64,000 bases of DNA. Origin: Ceraceosorus guamensis. Taxonomy: Eukaryota > Basidiomycota > Exobasidiomycetes > Ceraceosorales > Ceraceosoraceae. The stretch spans positions 124,001 to 188,000 of the forward strand of contig NW_020290000.1 of the NCBI RefSeq assembly GCF_003144195.1, in the 5' to 3' direction. Under the pieces are notes generated by a model, which saw only the letters and a list, made by a program, of their open reading frames with translations, searched no databases and was not told the origin of the DNA. Shown piece after piece: positions 42,043 through 52,312 of the stretch (positions are counted from its first letter, which is position 1; the number at the start of each line of letters is the position of its first letter). The position numbers were made by a program, and so were the translations under genes.

Positions 42043-43452
42043 ATGATGTCTGTTACGTCGCATTCACCCGGCGTCATCGCCCCCAGCGCACTTCGCAACA
42101 CGGCCAACCTCTCGAATCAACGAGCCGAAGGCAGTGGCAGCAGCAGCGACGACTTCGCTCCACGCTCTGCGAAGTCGTCTGCACCCACCGCCTCGCAGAT
42201 GTTTTATAGCAACAGCGGCAGCAATGGCAGTAACGTCGACACATCAGCACCTCGGCGTCGCTCATCTTCAGCTGCTTCCAACAAAGCTGGCGTACCCCCC
42301 ACATGTCGCTCTCCGCAGCGTCGAAGGCGCTCTTCCCCTTCAACCAGCGCCTCGCTGACACCTCGCTCTTCTCCACGAAAGTCCGCTGCTCAGAAGCACG
42401 AGCAAGTAGCGCAGTCGGCAAGAAATGCCGCTCACGCTGAGCGCCGATCTTCCCTAGACTTGGCTCATGCAGTTCAAAGCAGCACAGGCCCATCCGTCGA
42501 GGCGCAGGCTCAGACTAGCGCTGGCGCGCAACGAGAGCGCATCACCAAGGTCCGTTTGCCTCTCAAGTTGCCCAACCCGCAGATCGTTCCTCTCTCAAGT
42601 CCATACGAGGACTTCAAGGCACACCTAATTTCTCACTCGCTCTTCAGGGAGGCACACGACTTGGCAAAGTGCACACCAGACTTTGTGCGCGATCACCTGC
42701 CCGACAGAATCAGCCTCCACAACCAGACGCTCGCTCTCACGCCGGTCCTTGGTGCCGTCTCTAAAGTCTTGCTGGAGACCGACACGGTCCCTAGTCACGT
42801 CGCAATCCCGAGTTCTCTCGCCGCATCCGCTGGAAGCGTATCTCATCTGCTCGTCGTGCGCCCTTCGCCTGCAGGTCCAGCAAGCTCTTCAAATCAGTCC
42901 ACTTCGGGTAACAAAGGTCTGCTGCTCCCTATACACGCCTTGCCATACGTCATCGACTGCGTCACCTTGCCACCTCTACCCTTGGCTCAAGCTGGTTATC
43001 TTTCGACCATAGAAATCTGCGTCCCATCTCCCGAAAGATTTGGCACGATTCATCGATACATCTACACCCGCGACGGAGCGGCTCTACTCGCGGAGCTCTT
43101 GCCCCTGAAGTTCCTTTCTCGCAACGTTGATGCAGCAAGCATGAAGCCAGAGCACGAGGCATGGGCAGCAGGTCGACACAATGCGGACGATGGCGTCACT
43201 TCGGCGGTGGACGTAGCTGCTGGTCGGTCCATCGAAGCTCTCTCAACGCTGCCCAGCAGCGTACTCTTTGCGCACGCGCACTCGATTCATGCGGCTTGGG
43301 GCAACTCCGTCGCCATCGGTCTACTCGATCGCCAGTTCTGGCAAGCTCTCGAAAAGGCTTGGTCTTTGATTGTCGGTGCGATCGGTCTCAGGCGATCCAG
43401 ACGGGTGGATGCTGAGGTCGTCGAACGCATGAAGAGCTCTACTATCAAGTAG
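42043..43452 (+). CDS. Clp1-like (clampless) basidiomycete regulator
   Basis: Intronless, 469 aa from the ATG at 42043 (the second ATG, 42046, follows at once). Residues 1-165 are Ser/Arg-rich and probably disordered, with basic clusters (PRRRSSSA, QRRRRSS). From about 170 the sequence becomes ordered: TKVRLPLKLPNPQIVPLSS, YEDFKAHLISHSLFREAHDL, HALPYVIDCVTLPPLPLAQ and EICVPSPERFGTIHRYIYTR, then LLAELLPLKFL and AWGNSVAIGLLDRQFWQALE. The 'vp.P..F..lHryiYt' and closing W/F-helix layout matches my memory of the Clp1 family (Coprinopsis clp1, Ustilago Clp1), which acts downstream of the b mating-type factors in clamp formation and dikaryotic growth. I cannot run a search, so the family call is moderate; that it is a real, conserved-looking protein is much surer. 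Confidence 0.7.
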   Translation: MMSVTSHSPGVIAPSALRNTANLSNQRAEGSGSSSDDFAPRSAKSSAPTASQMFYSNSGSNGSNVDTSAPRRRSSSAASNKAGVPPTCRSPQRRRRSSPSTSASLTPRSSPRKSAAQKHEQVAQSARNAAHAERRSSLDLAHAVQSSTGPSVEAQAQTSAGAQRERITKVRLPLKLPNPQIVPLSSPYEDFKAHLISHSLFREAHDLAKCTPDFVRDHLPDRISLHNQTLALTPVLGAVSKVLLETDTVPSHVAIPSSLAASAGSVSHLLVVRPSPAGPASSSNQSTSGNKGLLLPIHALPYVIDCVTLPPLPLAQAGYLSTIEICVPSPERFGTIHRYIYTRDGAALLAELLPLKFLSRNVDAASMKPEHEAWAAGRHNADDGVTSAVDVAAGRSIEALSTLPSSVLFAHAHSIHAAWGNSVAIGLLDRQFWQALEKAWSLIVGAIGLRRSRRVDAEVVERMKSSTIK

Positions 43453-43777
43453 AGCTTTTGCAGCCCTTCTCTGCGACTCCGAGTTAGTTTGTCATGAAAC
43501 GTACTCTGATCATTAGTGATGGCTCAGCACACATCCTGCACTGCTCCGCTGCTCCACTCGCCACTTCGCAATGGCTACATGTACCGGTACCCCGTCTGTC
43601 ACCACTTTGCACGCCCGACCATTGATGCGTTCCGAGACCTTCGCAAAGCCCTTTTGGTGTGCGTCATGGCGACACAGAGCGTCGAAGGTATCGAGGTTTG
43701 AGCGTCAGCGCTGGCTGGAGCATGGGTGATTGTTAAATATCTTGCGGGCCTGGATCATCCCACATTTCTGCATGAGA

Positions 43778-46334
43778 TCAAAGCGCATATCGGAAAGCTA
43801 GACGTGTCGCATGGCAAGCAGTACGAGAAACGTGTAAGCAAGATGGCCAAGTGCATGCCACACCGAGCTCTCGCTCAGACGCGCTCGAAGCTCACCAGGG
43901 TGTTTGTCGCCAAGCAGCACAATGTCTTCCCTGCTCATTCCTGTCAGACCCCATCTAGCCTTTTCGTCCTCATCGTTCGCCTTCAGAGGGTCGGCAGAGC
44001 TTCCGTCAGGGTTGGCATACGAGATCTTGTCCCTCTGCTTGTTCTCGCGCATGTTCGCCAGACCCAAGACTACAGCGCAGGCGATGGCCAATACACTGAA
44101 GCCAAGATTGATACCGTGACCTTTAAAGTATCGCGGTGCTTCTGCTAAGGGGTAGACGTTGCTGGAGATCAGACCTGCAGAATTTCCGAAGGAAAAGAAT
44201 ATCGCCATTGAGGTGGCACTTTGTTCGTCACGGAGACGATGGACAATGACCGTCAGCCCAAATCTTTGCAGGACGTGTGCTGGCATAGCTCACCGCTTGT
44301 AAGCCGGGCCAAAGGTGTTGCCAGTCCACGTGATGGCAAGAGCGATACATGGCGATACACCTGCCACGGTCAAATGAAGAGCGAAGTACTGCAGGGAAGA
44401 AGTAGCTCGTCAGCAGGCGTGATGACGGGGAAGATAGCGGTCTTCATTGAGTACATACCTTGACTCCTGCAGACACATCGCAGATCAGAATGATGTAGCC
44501 TACAATAGTCACTAGCATTCCTGCGATGATGGGTATACTCCTGACCAAAAACTTGTCGCTGAACCAAGCCATGGCAATAGTCGTGATGTAACCGACCACG
44601 TATGGCGGGACAGACAAGAGGCTGAATGCGGCAGGACATTACCACGTTGAGGTGGTGCTGCAGCAACAGAGGTGCAAGAGTGGGACTCACTTGGCAGAGG
44701 TTCTGGGAAATGATCCGAGACCTGTTGTGCCGATGCGTGCATCGCAACGTCAGCACAGCGCTGCGCTTGCGTGGATCTATCCGAGTCTTACCTGTGATGA
44801 TTTGAGGGGTAAATAGAGCCAGCGAATAGAGAGGATTGGCAATCGCCAGATACATGATTGCATGCACCCACTGTCGCGGCATGCCCGATCTATCATGAGC
44901 GAGGTGATCTGACAACAGCTGCGCCGGCACGCAGAGAGTTCGACTCACAGTGCGCCATTCGGCTACGCCTGACTTGACTTGCGACCATGAGAAGGGCACT
45001 TCGGCATTCGTCACACCTTGGCTCTTGGCAAGCACGTGGTTCCACTGAGCAGATTCGAGGGGCGATAACAGACGTTTCTCGACCGCTGGGAAATCCACCA
45101 AAAGCCAGTAGCCTGGCAGGGCACAGACAAGGGTGAGAATGCCTTCGATGATAAAGATCCAGCGCCAATTCTCTCCTTGGAAAGGACCAGCTGGCATAGG
45201 GATACGCGACAAGCCGTACGCCTGATGACAAGCAGACGATGATGATCAGCTCTAGGAGATTGCGAGGCCAGCTCTGGTCGCTTTTGGGGTCAAAGGCATC
45301 GCTGGGCACACGTACCAAGATGCCGCCGAAAGCGCCGCTGAGCGTTGCGCCGGAGAAGAAGATTGCAACACGCGTGCCTTGCTGCTTGCGCGTGTACCAG
45401 CAGCTCAGCATATAGTTGAGCAAGGGGAACAGCTGCGATAGGACAGGAGAAGTCATCAGGAAGTTGCTGAGCAGTGGAGCAGCACGGACGGATGTGCAGG
45501 CCGAATGCTCTGCTCACAGGACCTTCGCACAAGCCCAAGAAGAAGCGAGCCGCTTGCAAGCCGGCGGCGTTGTGCACAACTCCCATCAAGGTCATCACGA
45601 TGGCCCAAGCGACCATGATCGCAGGAATGCAGTACCGCACACCGATTTTTTTGAACCAGATCATGCTTGCGAGGTCCACTGGGCATCAGCAAGAAGCAGG
45701 GCGCATACAGGGGGCGAGGGGGATCATGACTGACCTTGGAAGCTCGACGGCGACGTAGCTGACAAAGAAGACGGTCAAAGCGACTGAGCGGAGTGTTGGT
45801 CGTCAGCCTGCGCCCCGCTCAGACATCATCTTGAGAGAAGAGACCGACTCACCCGCATACTGGTTGCCCACAAGGCCAAGGTCTGTACGGAGGCCAAGGG
45901 TGGCTGCTTGTCTGTCGTGAAGTGAGAGAGGAGGATCAGGTCAGCCGGTTGGACCAATGTCCATCGCAGCCGTGATCGCTACGCCCGCTCCCTTTGGTGC
46001 GACTGCAAGTCTCGACGCACCCGATGTTGACGCGATCCAAGAAGCTCAGCAGGTACAACAAGGTCACATAGGGCACAATGGCAAGATCGATCTTTCTCAA
46101 CAAGCGCTTATACTCTTGCGGCTCCAAGTGCAGATCCGACTCTGTAAAAGTGTGTCCAGCAGCCGCTCCTTGTGCCTTGCTTCCAGTCTGGCCTGTGATG
46201 AGCGCAGCGTCGATACGCCTCTCCTCCGCGCTGGCTGCATCCGACTTGGAACCATCCTTCGGCAGCGAGTGGTGCTCTGTCTGCCTCGCCTCTGAAGAAG
46301 CATCCAGCGCAAGTGTCTTCTCTGTGCCGCTCAT
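43778..46334 (-). CDS. MFS transporter, anion:cation symporter (Dal5/Tna1-like) family
   Basis: Twelve exons: 46334-46021, 45911-45853, 45783-45735, 45665-45518, 45432-45316, 45221-44949, 44870-44792, 44721-44691, 44621-44459, 44388-44294, 44218-43896 and 43797-43778; 556 aa. Family marks: LLRKIDLAIVPYVTLLYLLS, FLDRVNIGQAATLGLRTDLG, SMIWFKKIGVRYCIP, ARFFLGLCEGP, LLNYMLSCWYTRKQQGTRVA, NWRWIFIIEGILTL and WTGNTFGPAYKRATSMAIFF, and the usual short ending GDKHPAFRYAL. The ACS family imports organic anions with protons (allantoate, nicotinate, pantothenate, biotin precursors and others) at the plasma membrane; the substrate here is not predictable. The final exon is only 20 nt and is needed to reach the conserved HPxFRY ending. 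Intron number is far above the other genes here. A second member of the family lies at the right edge. Confidence 0.93.
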
Positions 46335-46691
46335 CTTGACCGCAACGAGTCTCCGTACAAGTGTTGAAGGGAGTGATGGAGTGCAAAAGGTGACGTTCAA
46401 GAGGTGTCGACGAGGTCAAAAGGCAGGCGCTCAGGTACAAGCAATTGTCGCGGTGCTGCACTCGAGACTGCTGCTGCTGGGTTGTGTGCGTTACTTTTGC
46501 TTCATTGGCGGCCGGCTCTTTCCTGCTTCTTCTGCTCCGATGCAGCATGCAGCTGCTTCTGCCGCATCTGGGCGCTTCCGAAGCGGGCTTGCACGCCTGC
46601 ATGGTGCCCCACAGCGGCGACACGCAGCGAACAAGGCCGGGTCAAAGCGCCGCTCTCGCGTCTTCAGAGGCAGCAGCATCAGCAGCAGTTC

Positions 46692-46750
46692 CAGTCACAG
46701 TCACAGTCACAGTCACAGTCACAGTCACAGTCACAGTCACAGTCACAGTC
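46692..46750. repeat. (CAGTCA)n hexanucleotide tandem array
   Basis: Nearly ten perfect CAGTCA units. The unit keeps three frames open on the plus strand, which explains the long spurious ORFs over it. Confidence 0.95.
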
Positions 46751-47208
46751 GGGAGCCCTTTCCGACTGCCCGAGTACGGTACAGTCGCGAGTGCAGCTTC
46801 TCAGCGCTTCGGCGAGTATAGTAGGCGTGTTTGGACCGACGGGTAAGCTGATAGCTTAATTGTGGGGCCAACCCGTCATGCTCAAGACTTGGCGCGCCCT
46901 CGCTATCGGTTTTGCCGGTCGAGTCAGTCGACCGCGTGCATGATGCACGCGCATGACAGCCAGCACCTCTCAAAACATGCCCAGCATTCGCTTATGAGGC
47001 ATTGCGAGGCATTGCGAGGCAGCGACATACAGTCACATCAGTATCGAGGGCGAAAGGGCATGACAAATGCCAACATCATCCACAAATACCGTCCATGGGC
47101 GAACAGCGTCGTCACAGACGCTCAGCAACCACCTCAAAGCCAGGCAAGCGCACAACGAGTCACGGTCGCCGTGCGAGTGGGCACCCAGCCTAGAATGATA
47201 CAATTAGG

Positions 47209-47270
47209 TGAGACTGTCGACATAGCCTGCTACGTATTTAGTTGAGACTGTCGACAAACACTGCTATGTA
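47209..47270. repeat. Short direct repeat pair
   Basis: Two imperfect copies about 35 nt apart share 'gagactgtcgaca' and then '..gctacgta' or '..gctatgta'. They lie downstream of the 1583-residue protein gene's stop (47459). Significance unknown. Confidence 0.6.
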
Positions 47271-47458
47271 GAAGGGACTCTGTCCAGCTAAGGTAGTGAG
47301 TTGAATCATAGCGAGGTCAAGATACCACTTGCGCTCGTAGCGTGTACATAGGTAAGAAGTCGACGAAGCGGAGTAATAGGCAGTAGTCAGAAAGAAGGAA
47401 CAGTAAGACCGAAGGTGCGAGGCACGTGGATCCAGGCGCGAAGTCCGAAGCTGGTGAC

Positions 47459-50400
47459 TCATTGGCGAGCTCCGGTGATGTGCGCCAAAGACGAAGAGGT
47501 CTGAAAGAGGAGGTCGGCAGGAGGATGCTTGTCCGTCAGCTCCATATCCATAGTGTCGCTGCTGGACGTATCGGCGATGCTAGCCTGGTCTTCGACCAAG
47601 CCGGGAGATCTGTCGTCTGCGAGCTCCTGAGCGTCCATCAAGTAACTCGCGCTGTGTCTTTGTCCTGAGATATGACGCGGCTTTTCTCGCTCCAAACACG
47701 GCATCAAAGCAGAATTGGGACAGCTGCTCGTCCCTGCCGGCGTCAAAGGTTTCAAAAGTCTGCGGGCGCCTTCAATGTCCGAGTAGTGGTACGCTGAGAG
47801 GAGTCAAAGGATGTCAAAAGGGGTGTCGCCACGAACGACGATGGACAACGACTCAAACTCACGCATGATGCCAGACGGTGTGATATGACGAGGGCTGACA
47901 TCTCGGCTTGAGCGGTTGTGGTGGGCTCGGCCAACCCTGCCATGTCCAGTGGCCCCAAAGCTGCTAGCCAAGATCAACGGAGGGGGACGCAGCTTTCGGA
48001 TGCGTCTCAGCCCTTTGCCCTCCGCTGAAGCGGGAGCCATTGCTTCGGCATGAACGGCAAATGTCGGGACTTGCTGACCCGAGCTGGCCGTGTCCAAAAG
48101 ACGATGCGAAGTAAGGCGGGGCAGTGGACTCTCACTGCGGCGGGGACTGTTGGCACCAGGATGACGACCATTTGGAGCGAGAAGCAGAGGACGGGGACTG
48201 AATTTGGGGCCACCAAGGGTAGCAGGTGTGGAACGGTCGAAGTGTTGCTTCAAGGTTGAGGGCGATGCGTGTCGTACCTGGCCGTAAGGACGGAATGCAA
48301 ATCCGCGCCCTTCACCCGCGCGAAGGTCCTTAGCTATGGTCTGAACAAGAGACGCTGTTCGTGTCAAGTCAGAGTCCAGGCTGTCTGACGCACTAGAAAG
48401 TGTTTGCAAAGTTTGGCGAGGGGTCTCGATCGTCGGTAGCGAGTGCGGCTGGTCACCCTTCGGTGCGTGTTTATGAATACTGTCGAGCTGGCTTGCATTC
48501 GCTCGAGGCAATTGCGAATCAACATCTGTCCGGAGCGATTGCAGACGCTCCAGAGCTGCGCTGCTCAAAGTGGTCCCGCCCTTGACCTCTCGAAGACTGA
48601 CATTCGAACCAGGCAGCGTCAAGCGCAAGCGCCATCGCAGCTCAAGTCGTGTCGAGTTGGTTTCGTTATCAAGAACAGGAACAATTTCGAAGTCTTCTGG
48701 GCACAAATCAACTTCCAAGTCCTGCAACAGCACTTGCGATGCATGTTCTTGAGCCGATGGGACCGTGTGAAAGCGCGCAATCTTAGGTCGGAGCGCCTGG
48801 GCAGATGTGCCAGCAATGGCCATGGTCCTCAAATTTGAGTCCCCGCAGGAGAGAGCCGCAAAGGAATCCAGCAGCTCAAAACTTTCAAGAGTTGGCCCGT
48901 TTGAGTCTCGGCATCGGGTCGAGTTGCGATGTAGAGTATCGCACTTTTCGTCCTCGCTTAGATCTTCTACACTACTGACGTCGCTTCCTGCGACTGACGA
49001 CAGCTCGTAGAGCTCCGGAAGACTGTCAAGGGTAGGAAAAACTTCATTATCTGGCTCTTCAGGCTGCGCCTTCTCTTGTTCCTCGAGGACGCTCTTGCGA
49101 GATCCCGCGGGCGAGTTGACAACCTCGAAACGATATTTTGCTCCACCAGACGTAGAATTAGTGGCCGTTTCCCCGGACTGCGCAGAAGATGACGAGACGC
49201 ATCTATTGGCGATGTGCGATTCGTCGACTGTTGCTCTGTTGATTGGATCTCGTGAGATCGAGTCGTGAGGGGGGACACCACAGGCACGATCCTGCAGGCA
49301 CGCTGCAAGCGCCGACGCGGGAGTCTGGGAACGCTCAAAATGTGGTTGCTGCGCCTCACCGACAGGTCGCTGATAAGTGGCATGTCCGTGAGGAGGCTCG
49401 TCCGAGCACGCCTGCGGACTACCGTCCGCCTCTGGGCTCAGTGCCAGATCGTCATTGGTGGTGTTTGGGCTGAAGTACATATCGGAAGCAGACGAGGCAC
49501 TGCCTTCGGAGGCGAAGCTCCACGGGCGCGAGATGCCAGCGATAGCGATGTGCAGCCGAGAAGGCGAGTGGCCAGGATTGGCCTGACTGGGCGAGATTTC
49601 TTGCATGTGCGAAAGAGCTAGGGCCTTCGAAACTTCATTTGAAGGCTTGTATAAGCCAGAATCGATAGACGTCGCGCTAAGTGCAATTTCTGGCGCTGAG
49701 CGTTCCATTTGCCCAAAATGAGGTGCGCGCATGACGATCTTCGGTGCATCTTGCGGTGAAGCTACGGGCTGACACGAGCCTTCGAGCGGGACGTAGGTAG
49801 CCGCTTTCGCGGCGCTCTCATGAGTGTTCAACAATGCAGAGAAGTTTCGGATGTGTTTCGCATCCATGTTGATGATGTTTGCAACGGCGCTTTCGCCGGC
49901 GGCGAAAGTTTGCGTACGCTGTCTCACGTACTCGCTCTTGTTCGGAGCGTCCATGCAGAGAGAGTCGAACGTCATTTGCCTCCTTCGCCGCTGATCAAGA
50001 CTGCTTGTGTCGCGTTGGGTGCGCGTCTCTAGTGGCGGACGGAGCCCCAGTTTGTCGAGATCGTCAACGGAGACACTGCGACCGCCTCCATGCGCAGCAT
50101 GGGGGCCGTCTTTGAGGTGCCTAGGTCCTTGCCGGTACCATAGCTTGTCATTCTTGAAGTGCGGGAAGATTTTCTGCATTTCGACCACGTCGGACGCTTC
50201 CTCATCGATGTTTTCAATGATGGATGACTCTGAATAGGCGCCTCTGCTGACGTTGCCTGGGCGCAAGCTCGACCAGAGCGCCGATTGAGCAGGGTTATAA
50301 GGCTGGTCGTGACCATACTTCAAGTATCGTGCCACAGCGTCCGATGTCGCCGCTGATCGAGGCCAATCGCGACGGACACTCAATGGGGTCCAAAGTGTGC

Positions 50401-52312
50401 CCTGCTGCGATTGTGAGCCGCCCACTGCATAGATCGCAGACGCCGTCTCACGCAGATCAGTCAGCGATCGCGACGGATGTAAGGCGGTGGAGTTGAGATG
50501 GTCGAAGGTAGTCTGGCCAGCTTGAGTCGCGAATGAAATTTCTGCGCCGTGCGAAAGGGTTCGTTGACTATGTGCTGGCCGAGCAGCGGGAGCGACGGAA
50601 GAATGACCCCCCAGATAGACTGGGCTCATAGGCATTCCCATAAGGGGGTTTGCCCTTACTTGGCTCCCTTTCTTCGCCGATGCCAGCCTGGGTAGGGCTC
50701 TGAATTTGGAGACAGGAGAAGCACCCGCTGTCATCCGATCTTGAGGCGAGCTTGGTGGTTCAGAGACCGGAACAGCGTTGTGGCAGTCCACTGGCACCGT
50801 CATTGCGCTCTTGCCCATCTGACGAGCACCGTGAAGGTCGAAAGCTTCCGCCAAGTGTTGTGGTTTCGACACCGAGGAAGAATTCTTGTGGAGTCCTGTA
50901 GCTGCATCTCCTTTTTGGAGTCTTTGAGACCACGACAGAGGAGATGGGCGACTTTGCGGCTGCGAGAGCTGCCACGCTTCGGGAATCAAGCCTTGAGGGT
51001 CGTCATGGCGTCGTGTCGACCCACCTACATGGGTGTCGGTGCGGGACGCAACCAGCAGGGGTGCCCTAGGCCACAGCACGCCAGTAGTGCTGGCGTCGCT
51101 ATCGATGGAAGAGGTATTTGCGACGAGACCCGAGACCCGGGCGTGTGTTCCATCAGTGTCTCTCGCGCGGACGAGCTTGCAGTCGGTGTCAAACCCCTTT
51201 GAAGTCGTCTTTTTGTGTCCAAAGACGGCAGATCGCATCGTGAGCACGGCTTGATTGGACTGGACAGCGCTCGTGGGAGTGCGATCTTTTGATGCCCGCG
51301 GTGTGGCAGATTCAGCGAGGTCACGCTTCAGCAGCACTGTATCCGCTTCGAGTGTCGGCAAGAGCGTTCTCAAGGACGAGATTTTGTCGGTTGCGGATTT
51401 CTGTCGAGCGGAATCTTGGTCAGAGCGTGCCAATACAAGCCTTTCCGACTATTTGATGGAGTGCAATTCTTATTTACTCACTGAGTACTGGCTCGTAGAG
51501 AACGCCTCCTTGAGCTCGATGTGGTTGTCGTTGGCGCCAACCAGATTGTCTAAGCTGCGCAAGCCCAAGGATGGAGTTCGCGCACACGGTGACAGGCGAC
51601 GGCGTGATTCGTTCGAAATGGTGACTGGCAGAGCAAAACTGCTCCGAGATTCTTGGGGAGTCGGAGGTCGGTATTTACGATCATCAAGAGAAGCTCTCGA
51701 TGGGCGTGAAGGCCTCTCATGGAGGCTGAGACTCGGCGCGTGGCCCGTCCTGCTGATCGCGCCAGGCCCCATCGAGGCGCTGTCACCATCAAGCACGTCC
51801 GCCCGGTCGAGAGCAGCTGCAGTGCCCGGCTGTCCGACGAGGATGGCTAGCTCATCTTGATTTGGACCCTGACCGGTTCGAAGGGTCTGGTGACTTGAGG
51901 GAGCGCAAGACGCCTCTCTTGCGTCGAGCACCTTGTTCGCGAAGGTTTGCTGGGCGTTGCGTCGCACAAGTGGGCTTTTGGGATACCTTGATGAATATGA
52001 AGCGAAGGCGCATGGATCGCTTCGGCGCGCGAGGCGCGGTAGCGAGCTGCTGGGCTTTCCGCGCTTGCCGGAATCAGCAGCGCTAGGGCCCAGAGAACGA
52101 GCCGCGCGCTGGCCTTCGCTGCTGGTTGCTGAAGCGGTCTGGTCGGCGTCGGTGCGGATCGCATCCGCATCCTTGCTGATTGTATTTGCCAAGTGAGTGG
52201 AGCTGGTAGTCGCTTCATTGCTGGGCACAAGCAACGCGCGCGAATGAGTCTTCGATTTCGGTGCTCTGAGCGCGCTGTGGACGCGGCCGCCGGTGTTGTC
52301 GCTTTGCTGCAT
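47459..52312 (-). CDS. Large Ser-rich protein of unknown function (1583 aa)
   Basis: Three exons: 52312-51482, 51448-47863 and 47793-47459. The ATG at 52312 (MQQSDNTGGR) is the first in frame. The first intron (33 nt, GTGAGT...AATAG) is very short; without it the frame is blocked, but an alternative acceptor would change the junction. The protein is dominated by Ser/Ala/Arg/Pro disorder. More ordered islands are LPRLASAKKGSQVRANPLMG, VARYLKYGHDQPYNPAQSAL, KIFPHFKNDKLWYRQGPRHL, QMTFDSLCMDAPNKSEYVRQ, PEDFEIVPVLDNETNSTRLE (then LRWRLRLTL) and, across the last splice, GIMPYHYSDIEGARRLLKPL. A paired Asp/Glu-rich segment, FPTLDSLPELYELSSVAG, precedes the second last island. None of these matches a domain I know. 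It is probably a basidiomycete-specific cytosolic or nuclear protein with many phosphosites (inference). Confidence 0.72.

Larger units (their letters stand above)
46335..47458. other. Intergenic region with simple repeats
   Basis: No gene supported. It contains a perfect hexamer array (46692-46750), a twice-repeated 'gaggcattgc' unit near 46997-47018, and a 26-nt imperfect direct repeat beginning 'gagactgtcgaca' at 47209 and 47244. Long ORFs through the hexamer array (coding a Thr-Val or Ser-Gln repeat) are products of the array itself. Confidence 0.5.

Noticed and set aside
42043-43452. Considered whether the Clp1-like gene could be the mRNA 3'-end kinase also named Clp1
   Set aside because: There is no P-loop (GxxxxGKT) or other kinase motif; only the basidiomycete clampless-type layout fits.
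46404-46859. Overlapping plus-strand ORFs with Thr-Val or Ser-Gln repeats
   Set aside because: Created by the (CAGTCA)n array, which has no stop in these frames; flanks lack coding character.
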